Source: Streptomyces sp. SAI-127
GTDB lineage: Bacteria; Actinomycetota; Actinomycetes; Streptomycetales; Streptomycetaceae
Length of the DNA stretch: 64,000 nucleotides
NCBI RefSeq assembly: GCF_029894425.1
Contig: NZ_JARXYJ010000001.1
Coordinates: forward strand, 744,001-808,000
Direction of reading: 5' to 3'
In this document: one piece after another, positions 1 through 7,973 of the stretch
Layout of the letters: every line of letters begins with the position of its first letter
How positions within the stretch are numbered: the first letter of the stretch is position 1
Program-made: the position numbers and the translations under genes
The notes under the pieces: model-generated
Seen by the model: only the letters and a program-made list of their open reading frames with translations
What the model was told of the DNA's origin: nothing
The model's database searches: none

Positions 1-108
1 GACGACTTCTGGCACAAGTTCCTGCTCCACACCAAGGCGTACGCCGAGTTCTGCGAGCAGCGGTTCGGCCGCTTCCTGCACCACCAGCCCGGATTCCTCG
101 ACAAGTAG
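1..108 (+). CDS. 3' end of a glycine-rich-domain-like protein (5' end outside window)
   Basis: An open frame enters from the left edge and ends at TAG 106-108, leaving 35 residues. The segment FWHKFLLHTKAYAEFCEQ followed by a His-His pair resembles the C-terminal region of small actinobacterial proteins annotated as glycine-rich-domain-containing, which carry a W-H-x-F-L-L-x-T-x-x-Y-A-x-F-C pattern. Their function is unknown to me. Third positions are almost all G or C, so this is real coding sequence. The same frame continues with coding-like composition after the stop (see next entry). The family assignment rests on one short motif. Confidence 0.5.
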   Translation, partial: DDFWHKFLLHTKAYAEFCEQRFGRFLHHQPGFLDK

Positions 109-264
109 GAGCACGGCGGCGGCACGTCACTGCGCGCGCTGACCGTCGACTCGATCACCCTCGCCGGGTACGAGATCGACATGGAGTTCTGGCCCGAGCT
201 GGACCTCGCCGACTGCTCGCAGTGCCACGCGAACTGCTCGGACAGCCCGAACCACCCGAAGTAG
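109..264 (+). other. Coding-like continuation after an in-frame TAG
   Basis: After the TAG at 106-108 the same frame stays open for 51 more codons to TAG 262-264. Third positions are nearly all G/C, and it encodes a Cys-containing tail with C-S-Q-C-H-A-N-C spacing. Apart from an ATG at 181 with no ribosome site, no ATG, GTG or TTG start lies in the frame. Either the stop is a recent nonsense mutation that split one gene, or a second small gene starts from a codon I cannot identify. I cannot decide between these. Confidence 0.3.
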
Positions 265-305
265 TTCCCGACCCCGTTTCGCCCGACCAACGCAGGAGAC
301 CGCGG

Positions 306-1139
306 GTGGACCGCCTCGAATGGCACGACCTACCGGCAACGATCCGGGCCGCCGTCGAGCAGCACACAGGCCCGGTCGAAACGGCCGAGACCGCGCCGCA
401 CGGCGTCATGTCCCGGCTCGCCTGCACGGTCCACACACCAGCGGGGCGAGCGTTCATCAAAGGCACGCGGCATGACGACCCACAGGCATGGGTCTACCGC
501 CACGAGGCGCGGGTCACACGATGCGCACCCCTTGCCCCCCGCGTGCTGTGGGAGGTCGCCGCCGACGGGTGGATGCTCTATGGGTACGAGTACATCGAAG
601 GCCGGCACCCGGACCTGACTCCAGGGTCCGGCGATCTCGCGCCGCTGCTGCGCACCCTCACCGTCACCTCCCAGGCGCCATGGCCCGAAGCACTGGACAA
701 GAAGCCGCTGCACACACGGTGGACTGAATTTCTGCCCGAGGACGTGCCGCCCGGACTGCAAGGCAGACGGCTCGCCCACACGGACATGTCCCCGCACAAC
801 ATGCTGAGGACGCCCGGCGGCAAGTTGCTGCTACTGGACTGGGCCCTTTCCTGCCCCGCCCCCGCGTGGGCAGACACCGCCCTGACAGTGCCCCGACTCA
901 TCTCCGCCGGCCACACTCCAGACCAGGCCGAGACGATCGCCCGGCAAGTTCCCGCGTACCGAGCGGCCGACCCTGCCACCGTCACCACCTTCGCGCGCAC
1001 CGTCTACACCGCCTGGGAAAACTGGGAACGCACACGCCCCATGCCGCACAGAGCCGCTCTTACCGCCGCTGCCCGGGCCTGGGCCGGGCACCGAGAGGCG
1101 TCGGCAGGCATTGTCTTCCACTTGGATCACGGGGCGTAG
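306..1139 (+). CDS. Aminoglycoside-phosphotransferase-fold kinase, small-molecule substrate unknown
   Basis: A 277-residue protein with the kinase core of the APH/choline-kinase superfamily. The catalytic loop reads H-T-D-M-S-P-H-N (Brenner-type HxDxxxxN) and is followed about 18 residues later by the metal-binding L-D-W motif. An N-terminal lysine in F-I-K-G could be the ATP-binding lysine. GTG at 306 is chosen because GCAGGAG lies just upstream; the frame extends to 222, but that part overlaps the preceding coding-like stretch. It is somewhat short for the family and has no signal peptide, so it is cytoplasmic. Many Streptomyces genomes carry such orphan kinases. The substrate could be an antibiotic, a sugar or an amino alcohol. 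Confidence 0.7.
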   Translation: MDRLEWHDLPATIRAAVEQHTGPVETAETAPHGVMSRLACTVHTPAGRAFIKGTRHDDPQAWVYRHEARVTRCAPLAPRVLWEVAADGWMLYGYEYIEGRHPDLTPGSGDLAPLLRTLTVTSQAPWPEALDKKPLHTRWTEFLPEDVPPGLQGRRLAHTDMSPHNMLRTPGGKLLLLDWALSCPAPAWADTALTVPRLISAGHTPDQAETIARQVPAYRAADPATVTTFARTVYTAWENWERTRPMPHRAALTAAARAWAGHREASAGIVFHLDHGA

Positions 1140-1311
1140 AGAACTCCATGATCTTGGGAGGCGTGCCTGTCGATTACCGGATGATTGCCAAGCTGGCGGA
1201 TTCGCACGAACAGGACTGCCGTGCGGCAACGTTGAAGCCTGCCGTGAGCCGCCCTGCTGGACCGACTGAGTCCGATGTCGGGGCTGGTGCGCGAGCTTGA
1301 AGAGAGAGCGC

Positions 1312-1440
1312 CTGTTGACCGCGCTGTAGGTGAAGATCGACGACGAGATCGAGGCAGCCGGTGGATGGAACGGCGCCGCTGCTGACCGACTCCGAGCTCG
1401 TCTGCCTTGCCGTGACGCAAGCCCTCCTCCGCAGCTATAG
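1312..1440 (+). pseudogene. Degenerate IS982-type transposase N-terminus
   Basis: Translation from 1312 gives L-L-T-A-L, then TAG where the family has Tyr, then V-K-I-D-D-E-I. In another frame from about 1374 it gives LLTDSELVCLAVTQALL. Together these match the start of IS982-family transposases (LTALYVKIDD... LTDAELVTLAVMQALL). The stop codon, the shift between frames and the absence of any downstream catalytic part show a decayed fragment. No terminal repeats are evident. The 1140-1566 gap holds nothing else I can support. Confidence 0.55.
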
Positions 1441-1566
1441 GTCCAGGCACGCCGCTTGCCCAGCGCGACGGCGAGGTCTTCCAGGTACGTACCCACGCCG
1501 TCCCGCCCACCGGACTGCTCGGCATCGCCACGGGGGGCACACGTTTCGGGGTTCTGCTCGGCAGGC

Positions 1567-2226
1567 TCAGGGGTAGAGGCCGGCCCGGAAGACGAACGAG
1601 ACGAGTTGCGCTCGATCACGTGCGCCGACCTTCGTCATGGCCCGCACCGCATGCGTCTTCACGGTGAAGGGCGACACGGACATCTGGGCCGCGATCTCGT
1701 CGTTGCCGAGACCGCTCGCGACGAGAACGACCACGTCCCGCTCCCTGGGCGTCAGAGCGTCGAAGCGTCGCAGCAGTTCCCGGTCGATCACCGGGGGCGG
1801 ACTGTCGGTCATGTGACCGATGAGCGCGGCCGTCGCGGCGGCCGACAGCGCACCGCCACCGCCGACGACCTCGGTGATTCCGGCAACGAGTTCAGCGGGG
1901 CTCACGGTCTTGCTCAGGAATCCGTTGGCACCCGCGCGAAGGGCGGCGAGAACGATGTCGTCCTGGTCAAAAGTGGTCAGCACGATCACCCGCAGCTTTT
2001 CGGGTGGGTGCTCTTTGCGGATCCGGCGAGTGGCTTCGACACCGTCGATGCCGGGCATCCGGATGTCCATCAGGACCAGGTCGACGGGGTGGGCCCGGAG
2101 GAAGGGGACGGCCTGGAGTCCATCGGAGAGATCTCCCGCAACAACGAGACTTGGGTCGAGCCGGAGCATCGCTTTGATGCCGGCCCTTATCTCGTCCTGG
2201 TCGTCGACGATCAGAATCCGCGTCAT
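1567..2226 (-). CDS. NarL/FixJ-family response regulator
   Basis: A 219-residue two-component response regulator. The receiver domain (about 1-120) starts ILIVDDQDE with acidic residues D8/D9, has the phospho-acceptor D54 in LMDIRMPG, a conserved Thr in VLTTFD and the conserved Lys in LSKTVS. The C-terminal LuxR-type helix-turn-helix (about 150-215) starts LTPRERDV and contains NDEIAAQM and TVKTH. The gene overlaps the upstream histidine kinase by 4 bases (ATGA), so the two are translationally coupled and form a cognate pair. The divergently transcribed membrane protein at 3620 is a plausible target, because the promoter between them contains repeated TTCGAA-type palindromes. Confidence 0.93.
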   Translation of the reverse strand: MTRILIVDDQDEIRAGIKAMLRLDPSLVVAGDLSDGLQAVPFLRAHPVDLVLMDIRMPGIDGVEATRRIRKEHPPEKLRVIVLTTFDQDDIVLAALRAGANGFLSKTVSPAELVAGITEVVGGGGALSAAATAALIGHMTDSPPPVIDRELLRRFDALTPRERDVVVLVASGLGNDEIAAQMSVSPFTVKTHAVRAMTKVGARDRAQLVSFVFRAGLYP

Positions 2227-3407
2227 GAGACGACGGCTCCCAGAGGGCTGAACTCCGCATGGACCCGGAATCGCCCATCGTCACTGTCGATCGTCAGCCG
2301 CCCGCTGGAGGACTCGACGCGTTCGCGCATCCCGACGAGTCCGAGTCCGGTGCCCGAGCCGGAGCTGCGCGGTGAGTGACCGACGCGGTTCTCCACGGTG
2401 ACGCAGATCCTGCCGTCGCGCTCACGCACCTCCACCGTTGCCGCCCCCACTCCGTGCCGGTAGGCATTCGTGAGCGCTTCCTGGACGACCCGGTAGACCG
2501 TCACGCCTACGCTGGGCTCCACGAAACCGGCGGGAATGTCGAGGGAGGGACGGACGTCGAGGCCGATGCTCTCGAACGAGGCGACAAGGCCTTCCAGGCC
2601 GCTGAGCGCCGGGGTCGGCCGGAGCGCCTCGTCGTCGGAGAGGTCGTCCCCGAGGCGGAGGAGCGCGAGGATCCGTTGCGTTTCGACGACGACGGTGCGG
2701 GCGCTGGACCTGGCTGAGACGAGGGACTGCCGGGAGGACTCGGCGTCTTCGGGCAGCCCGATCTCCGCGGCACCGAGATGCAGGCTCAGCATCGCGATCT
2801 GGTGGCCGACGACGTCGTGGAGGTCCCGGGCGATGCGGAGTCGTTCCTCGGTCACCCGTCGGGTGGCTTCGATCTCGCGGGTGGCGATGGCGCTTTCGGC
2901 CCGTTCCTCCAGGGTGCGCCAGTGCTCTCGATGGATGCGCAGCGCGGCCCCCGTCGCACCTCCTGCTATGGCAGAGAAGAGTGCGGCGGCTCCCACGATC
3001 GCGCCGCCACGGAATCCTCCCAGTGTCATGAACGCCCCCAGGAAGAACGCCGCCACGATGCCGGTTGCGGCCAGCGGCTGCTTCCCCCTGACGGTGACCG
3101 AGAACAGCACGAGCACCGCCATCATCCACACCGACAGCGGGTCGTGGCCCACCGATGTGACGGCGAAGGACGCCGCGCTCGCCACGATCAGTCCTGCCCA
3201 CGGCCTTCGCCATGAGAGGGCGACACCGCCACCGGCGAGGAGCACGGAAAGGGCCGTCGGCCAGTCCGACCCCCGCAGGATCACTGCCACGATCTGGCCG
3301 GTGAACACCAGCGCGGCCACCGAATAGGCGACGAGGTGCAGCGCCTCGGGGCGGCGGACCCACAGAGGCGCCACGGGCCCGTCCTGATTGTTCTGCGCCT
3401 TGACCAT
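2223..3407 (-). CDS. Sensor histidine kinase, HisKA_3 type
   Basis: A membrane sensor kinase of about 394 residues. The N-terminal half holds four to five hydrophobic segments (about residues 25-155) with no large extracellular domain, as in DesK/NarX-like actinobacterial kinases. The dimerisation and phospho-acceptor helix contains RIARDLHDVVGHQ with His at about 197. The C-terminal ATPase has an N-box-like NAYRHG and G-box GTGLGLVGMRERV. The start is uncertain: ATG 3407 or GTG 3425, neither with a strong ribosome site. It overlaps the response regulator gene downstream. The signal is unknown, and the intramembrane layout suggests sensing of membrane state or envelope stress. Confidence 0.9.
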   Translation of the reverse strand: MVKAQNNQDGPVAPLWVRRPEALHLVAYSVAALVFTGQIVAVILRGSDWPTALSVLLAGGGVALSWRRPWAGLIVASAASFAVTSVGHDPLSVWMMAVLVLFSVTVRGKQPLAATGIVAAFFLGAFMTLGGFRGGAIVGAAALFSAIAGGATGAALRIHREHWRTLEERAESAIATREIEATRRVTEERLRIARDLHDVVGHQIAMLSLHLGAAEIGLPEDAESSRQSLVSARSSARTVVVETQRILALLRLGDDLSDDEALRPTPALSGLEGLVASFESIGLDVRPSLDIPAGFVEPSVGVTVYRVVQEALTNAYRHGVGAATVEVRERDGRICVTVENRVGHSPRSSGSGTGLGLVGMRERVESSSGRLTIDSDDGRFRVHAEFSPLGAVVS

Positions 3408-3440
3408 GGCCCGATTCTCGCCCACGTGTGCTGCGGCCGT

Positions 3441-3540
3441 GTACTTCGAATGATGTAGACGGCGAGCCCGGTCCGGGCGATGGGGACGGAGAACTCATTC
3501 GATTCCGAAGTGGATGGCAGAACTACTTCGTTCGAAGTAC
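3441..3540. promoter_or_regulatory. Divergent promoter region with TTCGAA palindromes
   Basis: Between the histidine kinase and the membrane protein lie GTACTTCGAA (3441-3450) and its exact reverse complement TTCGAAGTAC (3531-3540). The right copy is also the second half of a tight palindrome, TACTTCG-TT-CGAAGTA (3524-3539). A related ATTCGATTCCGAAG lies between them (3497-3510). Such repeats in a divergent promoter suit binding sites for the adjacent LuxR-type regulator, but this is inferred from position only. Confidence 0.45.
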
Positions 3541-3619
3541 GCGGCCCCTCCCGAAGCCGCTGAGACTCCTCATCGAGGCGACCGTCTCACACCATCACGA
3601 TCACAAAACGGGACACCCG

Positions 3620-4216
3620 ATGACTCAGACCACCGTGCCTTCGAGCAAGACCAGGACCACGACGACGCCCTCCGGGCTCCGATCGCTCTATCTGATCCGA
3701 GCCGCCTTCTCCCTGATCTGGGTGGCACTCGTCGCCACGACCTCCGCCTCGCTCGTGTCGACGGACAAGCCCACAGTGATCGCGGCCGTGCTGCTCGTCA
3801 TCTACCCCCTGTGGGACGTCATCGCCACGCTCCTCGAGCGTCGCATGGCCGGCACCGGCTCCACGGACCGCGTCGGTACCACCAACATGGCTCTCGGCCT
3901 CGCCACCACCACCGGGATGATCATCGCTGTCTTCTCCACCATCGGGACGGCCCTGCTCGTGTTCGGCATCTGGGCCCTCCTTTCCGGAGCGATCCAGCTC
4001 GTCGTGGCGATCCAGCGCCGACGCACCGTCGGTGCCCAGTGGCCCATGGTCATCAGCGGCGGACTGTCCGTCCTCGCCGGTGCCTCCTTTGCTGCCATGT
4101 CCACCTCGGCGACCAGCGGCCTGTCCACCGTCGCCGGATACTCAGCCTTCGGTGCCTTCTGGTTCCTTGTCTCCGTCATCGCCCTGAGCATCCGCAGCCG
4201 ACGCGCACAGCGTTGA
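3620..4216 (+). CDS. HdeD/DUF308-like integral membrane protein
   Basis: A 198-residue membrane protein with about six hydrophobic segments arranged as three hairpins, a pattern seen in HdeD-like DUF308 proteins. The N-terminus is Thr-rich (MTQTTVPSSKTRTTTT) and the C-terminus is basic. ATG 3620 follows CGGGA at a suitable distance; the upstream open frame to 3428 runs through the promoter palindromes and is unlikely to be coding. It is divergent from the two-component pair and is a candidate target of it. No catalytic motif is visible, and its role in the membrane is unknown. Confidence 0.7.
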   Translation: MTQTTVPSSKTRTTTTPSGLRSLYLIRAAFSLIWVALVATTSASLVSTDKPTVIAAVLLVIYPLWDVIATLLERRMAGTGSTDRVGTTNMALGLATTTGMIIAVFSTIGTALLVFGIWALLSGAIQLVVAIQRRRTVGAQWPMVISGGLSVLAGASFAAMSTSATSGLSTVAGYSAFGAFWFLVSVIALSIRSRRAQR

Positions 4217-4308
4217 CCACCGTCGTTGGAGCCACTGCCCCTCCCGGAGGCACGGCGTCTTCCGCAAACCCGCCGTCGATCCCTGAAGGCGCTGCTCGCC
4301 AACGGTGA

Positions 4309-4480
4309 TCAGTGGTCGTATGTGATCAGGGTTCGGGTGACCGGGGCGCTGGTCCTGCGGTTGTGTCAGATCGCCGCGGTCATCGCGAAGATGCGCTTGG
4401 CGACCCGGATGGCGACGCCCTCGAAGGTCTGGCCGCGTGTTGTTGTAGTTGGCTGATGGTGTGTCAGGGGACTTGCGCAA
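4309..4480 (-). pseudogene. C-terminal remnant of an IS5-type DDE transposase
   Basis: Reading the minus strand from about 4480 gives T-R-G-Q-T-F-E-G-V-A-I-R-V-A-K-R-I-F-A-M-T-A-A-I, then TGA, then H-N-R-R-T-S-A-P-V-T-R-T-L-I-T-Y-D-H and a stop at 4309. This matches the usual end of Streptomyces IS5-like transposases (RIFALTAAIWHN...RSLIAYDH), with a TGG Trp codon mutated to TGA. No catalytic domain and no inverted repeats remain. With the remnant at 1312 it marks this end of the window as a site of past insertions. The rest of 4217-4617 holds no gene I recognise. Confidence 0.55.
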
Positions 4481-4617
4481 CCACGAGGAATTGGCCCGGA
4501 CGACTTCGAGAGCCCCGAAGCGCGCACTATCACCGAACGACGACTGCTGCGGGCGAGCCGCTAACTGCCCGCTGATCGCCCGGTGTTGACTCCCCTCATG
4601 CCCGCTCCTATATTCCC

Positions 4618-4652
4618 GTTCGAAATTCAGAATTATGTCTGATATTTCGAAC
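4618..4652. promoter_or_regulatory. Palindromic operator upstream of the GH43 fragment
   Basis: GTTCGAAAT (4618-4626) is repeated inverted as ATTTCGAAC (4644-4652), with a second inner pair CAGA / TCTG (4628-4631 and 4638-4641). The AT-rich palindrome sits 42-76 bases before the ATG at 4694, where a repressor of a glycoside hydrolase gene would be expected. CGAA/TTCG-type elements are known near streptomycete xylan and arabinan genes, so a sugar-responsive repressor is plausible. No such regulator is encoded next to it. Confidence 0.55.
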
Positions 4653-4693
4653 TTCGCTCTCGGTCCCCCCACACGTGAGGAAGCTGATCTCGA

Positions 4694-5194
4694 ATGTCCT
4701 GGCTCCAACACCCCCACAGCCGCCGGAGAGTCATGGCGGCCACCGCCGGCCTGGTCGCGGGCGCCACGCTGCCGGCGATGCACGCGGCGGCGGCCACGGC
4801 GGCCCAGCAGGAGCGGTTCACCAACCCGGTGATCTGGCAGGACTTCGCCGACCTCGAGGTCATCCGCGTCGGCGACACGTACTACTACACCGGCTCGACC
4901 ATGCACTACTCGCCGGGCGCGCCCGTCCTGCGCTCCTACGACCTGGTCAACTGGGAGTTCATCGGCCACTCGGTGCCGGTCCTCGACTTCGGCGACGCGT
5001 ACGACCTCAACGGCGGACGGGCGTACGTCGGGGGCATCTGGGCATCCTCGATGCGCTACCGCCCCAGCGACAAGACCTTCTACTGGCTGGGCCAGATCGG
5101 CTGGCAGCGGTCGTACGTATACAGGGCCACCGACGCGGCGGGCCCCTGGGCCCGGCACGCCGTGATCGGCAGCATCTACTACGTTTGTGTTTGA
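4694..5194 (+). pseudogene. Truncated secreted GH43-type glycosidase
   Basis: 166 residues with a twin-arginine-like signal (SRRRVMAATAGLVAG, cleavage near AAA) followed by the start of a GH43 five-bladed propeller. FTNPVIWQDFADLEVIRVGDTYYYTGS carries the expected early catalytic-base Asp region, and AYVGGIWASSMRYRP is the second blade. Family members have 300-500 or more residues. Here the protein stops in the third blade, just after W-A-R-H-A-V-I-G-S, where relatives continue with C-Y-Y-D-A-G. The frame then runs into unrelated sequence and a terminator 20 bases on, so the 3' part was lost by deletion. The operator and signal peptide survive. It is unlikely to be an active beta-xylosidase or arabinofuranosidase. 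Confidence 0.7.
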
Positions 5195-5214
5195 CCGCCG
5201 CGTGCGCACAGGCC

Positions 5215-5264
5215 GACGGCCCGGCGCGTACGCCACGGGTGGGTGGCGTTGCTGCCGGGCCGTC
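5215..5264. terminator. Long two-part hairpin between convergent glycosidase genes
   Basis: GACGGCCCGGC (5215-5225) pairs with GCCGGGCCGTC (5254-5264), and inside it ACGCCAC (5230-5236) pairs with GTGGCGT (5243-5249). It lies between the end of the GH43 fragment and the stop codon of the minus-strand glycosidase at 5281, so it can terminate both. Confidence 0.75.
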
Positions 5265-5280
5265 AGTCACTCACGCGGTC

Positions 5281-7062
5281 TCACTTCCCGTGCAGACCCC
5301 TGCGGCGACGTCCGCGAAGCACCAGCACGCCGCCGGCAGCGATGACCAGCAGGCCACCGAGGGCGCTGTACGTGACAACAGCGCTGCTCGCCCCGGTGGA
5401 AGCCAGGTCGCCGGACGTGCTGCTTGGGGTCGCCTGGCCGACGGGCGCGCCGATCCCCCCCTGCGCGCGGGTGCCGGTCGTGCCGGGGGCCGAGACAACC
5501 GGCGTGACGGCGGTCGGCGTGGGGGCGGGCGTCGGCTTGTCAGCGCTGGTAGTCCCCAACGCGGGCTTCAGCTGAAGAGTCGTGATCGAGTACGGCGGCA
5601 GCTTCTGTGCGCCCGCCGTGCCCCGCTTCGCCGTCGTCAGGGCGGTGTCTCCCTTGGCATACGAAACGGTCGTGACCGCCCCTGCGGCCGGGGTGAATCC
5701 GGCGTACGAGAGCGACACCTGCGCCGCGTCCTTCGGGCTCTTGTTGATCAGCATGACGTTCAGACCGCCCTTGCTCCGCACCGCGTGCACAGCAACCGAC
5801 GAGCTGCGCGAGGACGACTTGACCATGGTGTCGCCAGGCTTCGCCAGTGCGGTCAGCGAGCGGATGCCCCAGTAGGTGGGGAAGGGTGTGTCGCGCCGCG
5901 GTTGGCACTTCCCCCCGGCGCAGGTTCCGGCGGAGAGAATGCCCCCGTCCTGGTAGTCGGTCTCGCCGTTGACGGTGGTGGGTGCGTCGCCCGAGCCGTT
6001 GTGCAGGTTCCACCAGTCCACGTGGGTGGCGCCTTGCTCGAACCAGGTCATGTAGGTGTCCGGCGCGAACAGGGCTGCGGCCTGGCTGGTCAGGGCGGGC
6101 GAGAAGACGGTGTCGGTCTCGGTGACCGCGATCTCCACCGAAGCGGCGCGCGAGCCCGCGTACTTGGCGATCAGCGAGCGCAGCGAGGACCTGACACCGG
6201 CGATCCGGGAGGGGGTGTTCAGCAGGTCGGCCGTGGTTTTGCCGCCCGGATACCAGTGGACGATGACGAAGTCGATCGAGCGTCCCGCGATGGAGAGCAC
6301 CGTGTTGTTCCAGTCGGCGCTGTCACCGGGGGCCTTCTCCGCATCCGGCCAGAAGCCGGGGGTGGTGAGCACCGCTCCGATCTTCACCTTCGGGTCCACG
6401 GCCTTCATCGCCTTCGCGTAGGCGACCAGGTTCTTCCCGTACTCCTTCGGGCTCTTGTCGGCGTGGTTGTCGGTTTCCCAGCCCTTGCCGTTGCCGTAGT
6501 GCCCGTTGCCGTAGACCTCGTTGCCGATCTCCCAGTACTTCACGCCGTAACCTTTGTCGACGTTGGCGTACTTGACCCAGTCGGCGGCCTCCTGGGGGGT
6601 GCCGGAACCGTAGTTCGCGGTCAGGATCGGCTGGGCGCCGACCTTCTTCGCGGTGGCCATGAAGCTGTCGAAGTCGGTGTTGGGTACGATCCAGCCGCCG
6701 TTGCCCATGGTGTGGGTCTTCCAGTGGAAGTCGTCCGCGCCGGAGCCGCCGGGATAGCGAAGCTGCCGAACTCCCGCGGCCTTCATCAGCGATGTCACCT
6801 TGGCGTCCCCCATGCGGTCGTCGCCGACGCCCGTGTTGAGGCCGGCACCACTGCTGGGCACCGTGCCCAAGGAGGTACCGGCATCCACACTGATGCCGAC
6901 GGTCGCCGCGGCGTCCGCGCTGGGCGCCAAGGCGCCGACACCGGCCGAGGCGGCGAGCACCGCCACCGCCCCCGCGACAAAGCGGAGGCGCATCCGGCTA
7001 CGGCGGGGCGTGCGACCCCGAGGCATCGGCTGCTCGGCGGATCTCGGGTCTTCTGATGACAC
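5281..7062 (-). CDS. Cell-wall-anchored clan GH-A glycosidase (arabinofuranosidase-like) with LAXTG sorting signal
   Basis: A secreted enzyme of about 593 residues. A basic N-terminus and hydrophobic segment (FVAGAVAVLAASAGVGAL, ending S-A-D-A-A) form the signal peptide. The catalytic part contains W-E-I-G-N-E-V-Y-G, where the N-E pair is typical of the acid/base of clan GH-A enzymes such as GH51 and GH39, and I-A-V-T-E-T-D, a candidate nucleophile Glu. The C-terminus has a Pro/Thr-rich linker, L-A-S-T-G, a membrane helix and an R-R-R-R-G tail, the layout of substrates of class E sortases that recognise LAXTG. GTG 7062 is chosen for GGAGC six bases upstream. Its neighbours fit arabinan or arabinoxylan use, but the exact substrate is uncertain. 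Confidence 0.72.
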   Translation of the reverse strand: MSSEDPRSAEQPMPRGRTPRRSRMRLRFVAGAVAVLAASAGVGALAPSADAAATVGISVDAGTSLGTVPSSGAGLNTGVGDDRMGDAKVTSLMKAAGVRQLRYPGGSGADDFHWKTHTMGNGGWIVPNTDFDSFMATAKKVGAQPILTANYGSGTPQEAADWVKYANVDKGYGVKYWEIGNEVYGNGHYGNGKGWETDNHADKSPKEYGKNLVAYAKAMKAVDPKVKIGAVLTTPGFWPDAEKAPGDSADWNNTVLSIAGRSIDFVIVHWYPGGKTTADLLNTPSRIAGVRSSLRSLIAKYAGSRAASVEIAVTETDTVFSPALTSQAAALFAPDTYMTWFEQGATHVDWWNLHNGSGDAPTTVNGETDYQDGGILSAGTCAGGKCQPRRDTPFPTYWGIRSLTALAKPGDTMVKSSSRSSSVAVHAVRSKGGLNVMLINKSPKDAAQVSLSYAGFTPAAGAVTTVSYAKGDTALTTAKRGTAGAQKLPPYSITTLQLKPALGTTSADKPTPAPTPTAVTPVVSAPGTTGTRAQGGIGAPVGQATPSSTSGDLASTGASSAVVTYSALGGLLVIAAGGVLVLRGRRRRGLHGK

Positions 7063-7834
7063 GTAACGCTCCGATCGGGTGGTGACACAGAGGGCGTAGC
7101 GCCGCTGACCACGGCTCGCCCTCGTCGGTACACCCCTAAGTGGCCACTCAGAGCGGAAAGGTTGCCGTCTCAATTACTTTTTCGCCGAGACGCGGTCGCA
7201 CGGTCTCACCGGACCCGGTGATCCCGTGACCCGGTGCCCCGGTGACACGCCCGGGCTCCCTTTCCACCTCGACGGCGCGAACCATCACATGCTTCCGGCC
7301 GCACACCGCCCCGCGGTGGCCGAGCGGCTGAAGCCGCACAGGGCCCGGCAGGGCTCAAGCACGCGGACGTCGTTTCCGCAGTGAACAGGGCGGGCTGTTC
7401 CCGGAAGCCGCATGCTGCGCTGGCCTTCGGCAACCAGTGCTCGCTCACGGCGATCGCGTCAGGAGCGAACTTCACCTTCGAGATCCCCGAGGGCGAGGAA
7501 CCCGTGCTGAACGTCATGGGCCTGCCCGGCGACGGACACGACTGCTCCGCACGGACGTCGTGAAGACCTTTCCTCCCAGAGATCGCAAATCGCCGCTCAA
7601 ACTGGTCGACAAACGCTGTCACTGAAGGTGAACGAAGCCAAGGTGGGCGTCGGCGCCGAAGCGATGGGCTCGTAGTCGCAGCAGGAAGACGACGTGGGTC
7701 CAGGGGAACGACGGCGACACGGACCGATGCCCGGGATGGGCTTGCGGAATTCTCGGCACACCACGGCCGGCAGGCGGATTCCTGGTGGCGTCACAGGGCT
7801 TCGGTCCGTACCCACGATGAGAGTCCACGAACGA
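7063..7834. other. Long non-coding stretch with no gene supported
   Basis: These 772 bases separate the start of the cell-wall glycosidase (minus strand, to the left) from the end of the GH62 gene. Codon bias is weak in every frame and stops are frequent. A GTG-started frame at 7381-7563 encodes 60 residues but has no family resemblance and a poor ribosome site. Around 7167-7193 an AT-richer patch with the pair CGTCTC / GAGACG may belong to the glycosidase promoter. I see no other feature. Confidence 0.4.
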
Positions 7835-7869
7835 GAGGAACCCCAGCCGACGCGCGGCTGGGGTTCCTC
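7835..7869. terminator. Perfect 15-bp hairpin, terminator of the GH62 gene
   Basis: GAGGAACCCCAGCCG (7835-7849) and CGGCTGGGGTTCCTC (7855-7869) pair perfectly around the five-base loop ACGCG. It lies about 105 bases past the stop codon of the minus-strand GH62 gene. Confidence 0.8.
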
Positions 7870-7973
7870 AAGGCGGTGAGTATCGGTCAGCAGGTGGAGT
7901 CACCCACGCCGTAGACAGCTCGTCCGCGCGGCGGCGGACCGCACCCCATCGCGGTCACCGTGGATCAGGCGGG

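Noticed and set aside
4675..7056. Long open frame on the strand opposite the cell-wall glycosidase
   Set aside because: It is a GC-composition artefact opposite a well supported gene, with Arg/Gly/Ala-rich translation and no motifs.
7381..7563. Small 60-residue gene in the long gap before the GH62 gene
   Set aside because: Weak codon bias, no clear ribosome site and no recognisable family.
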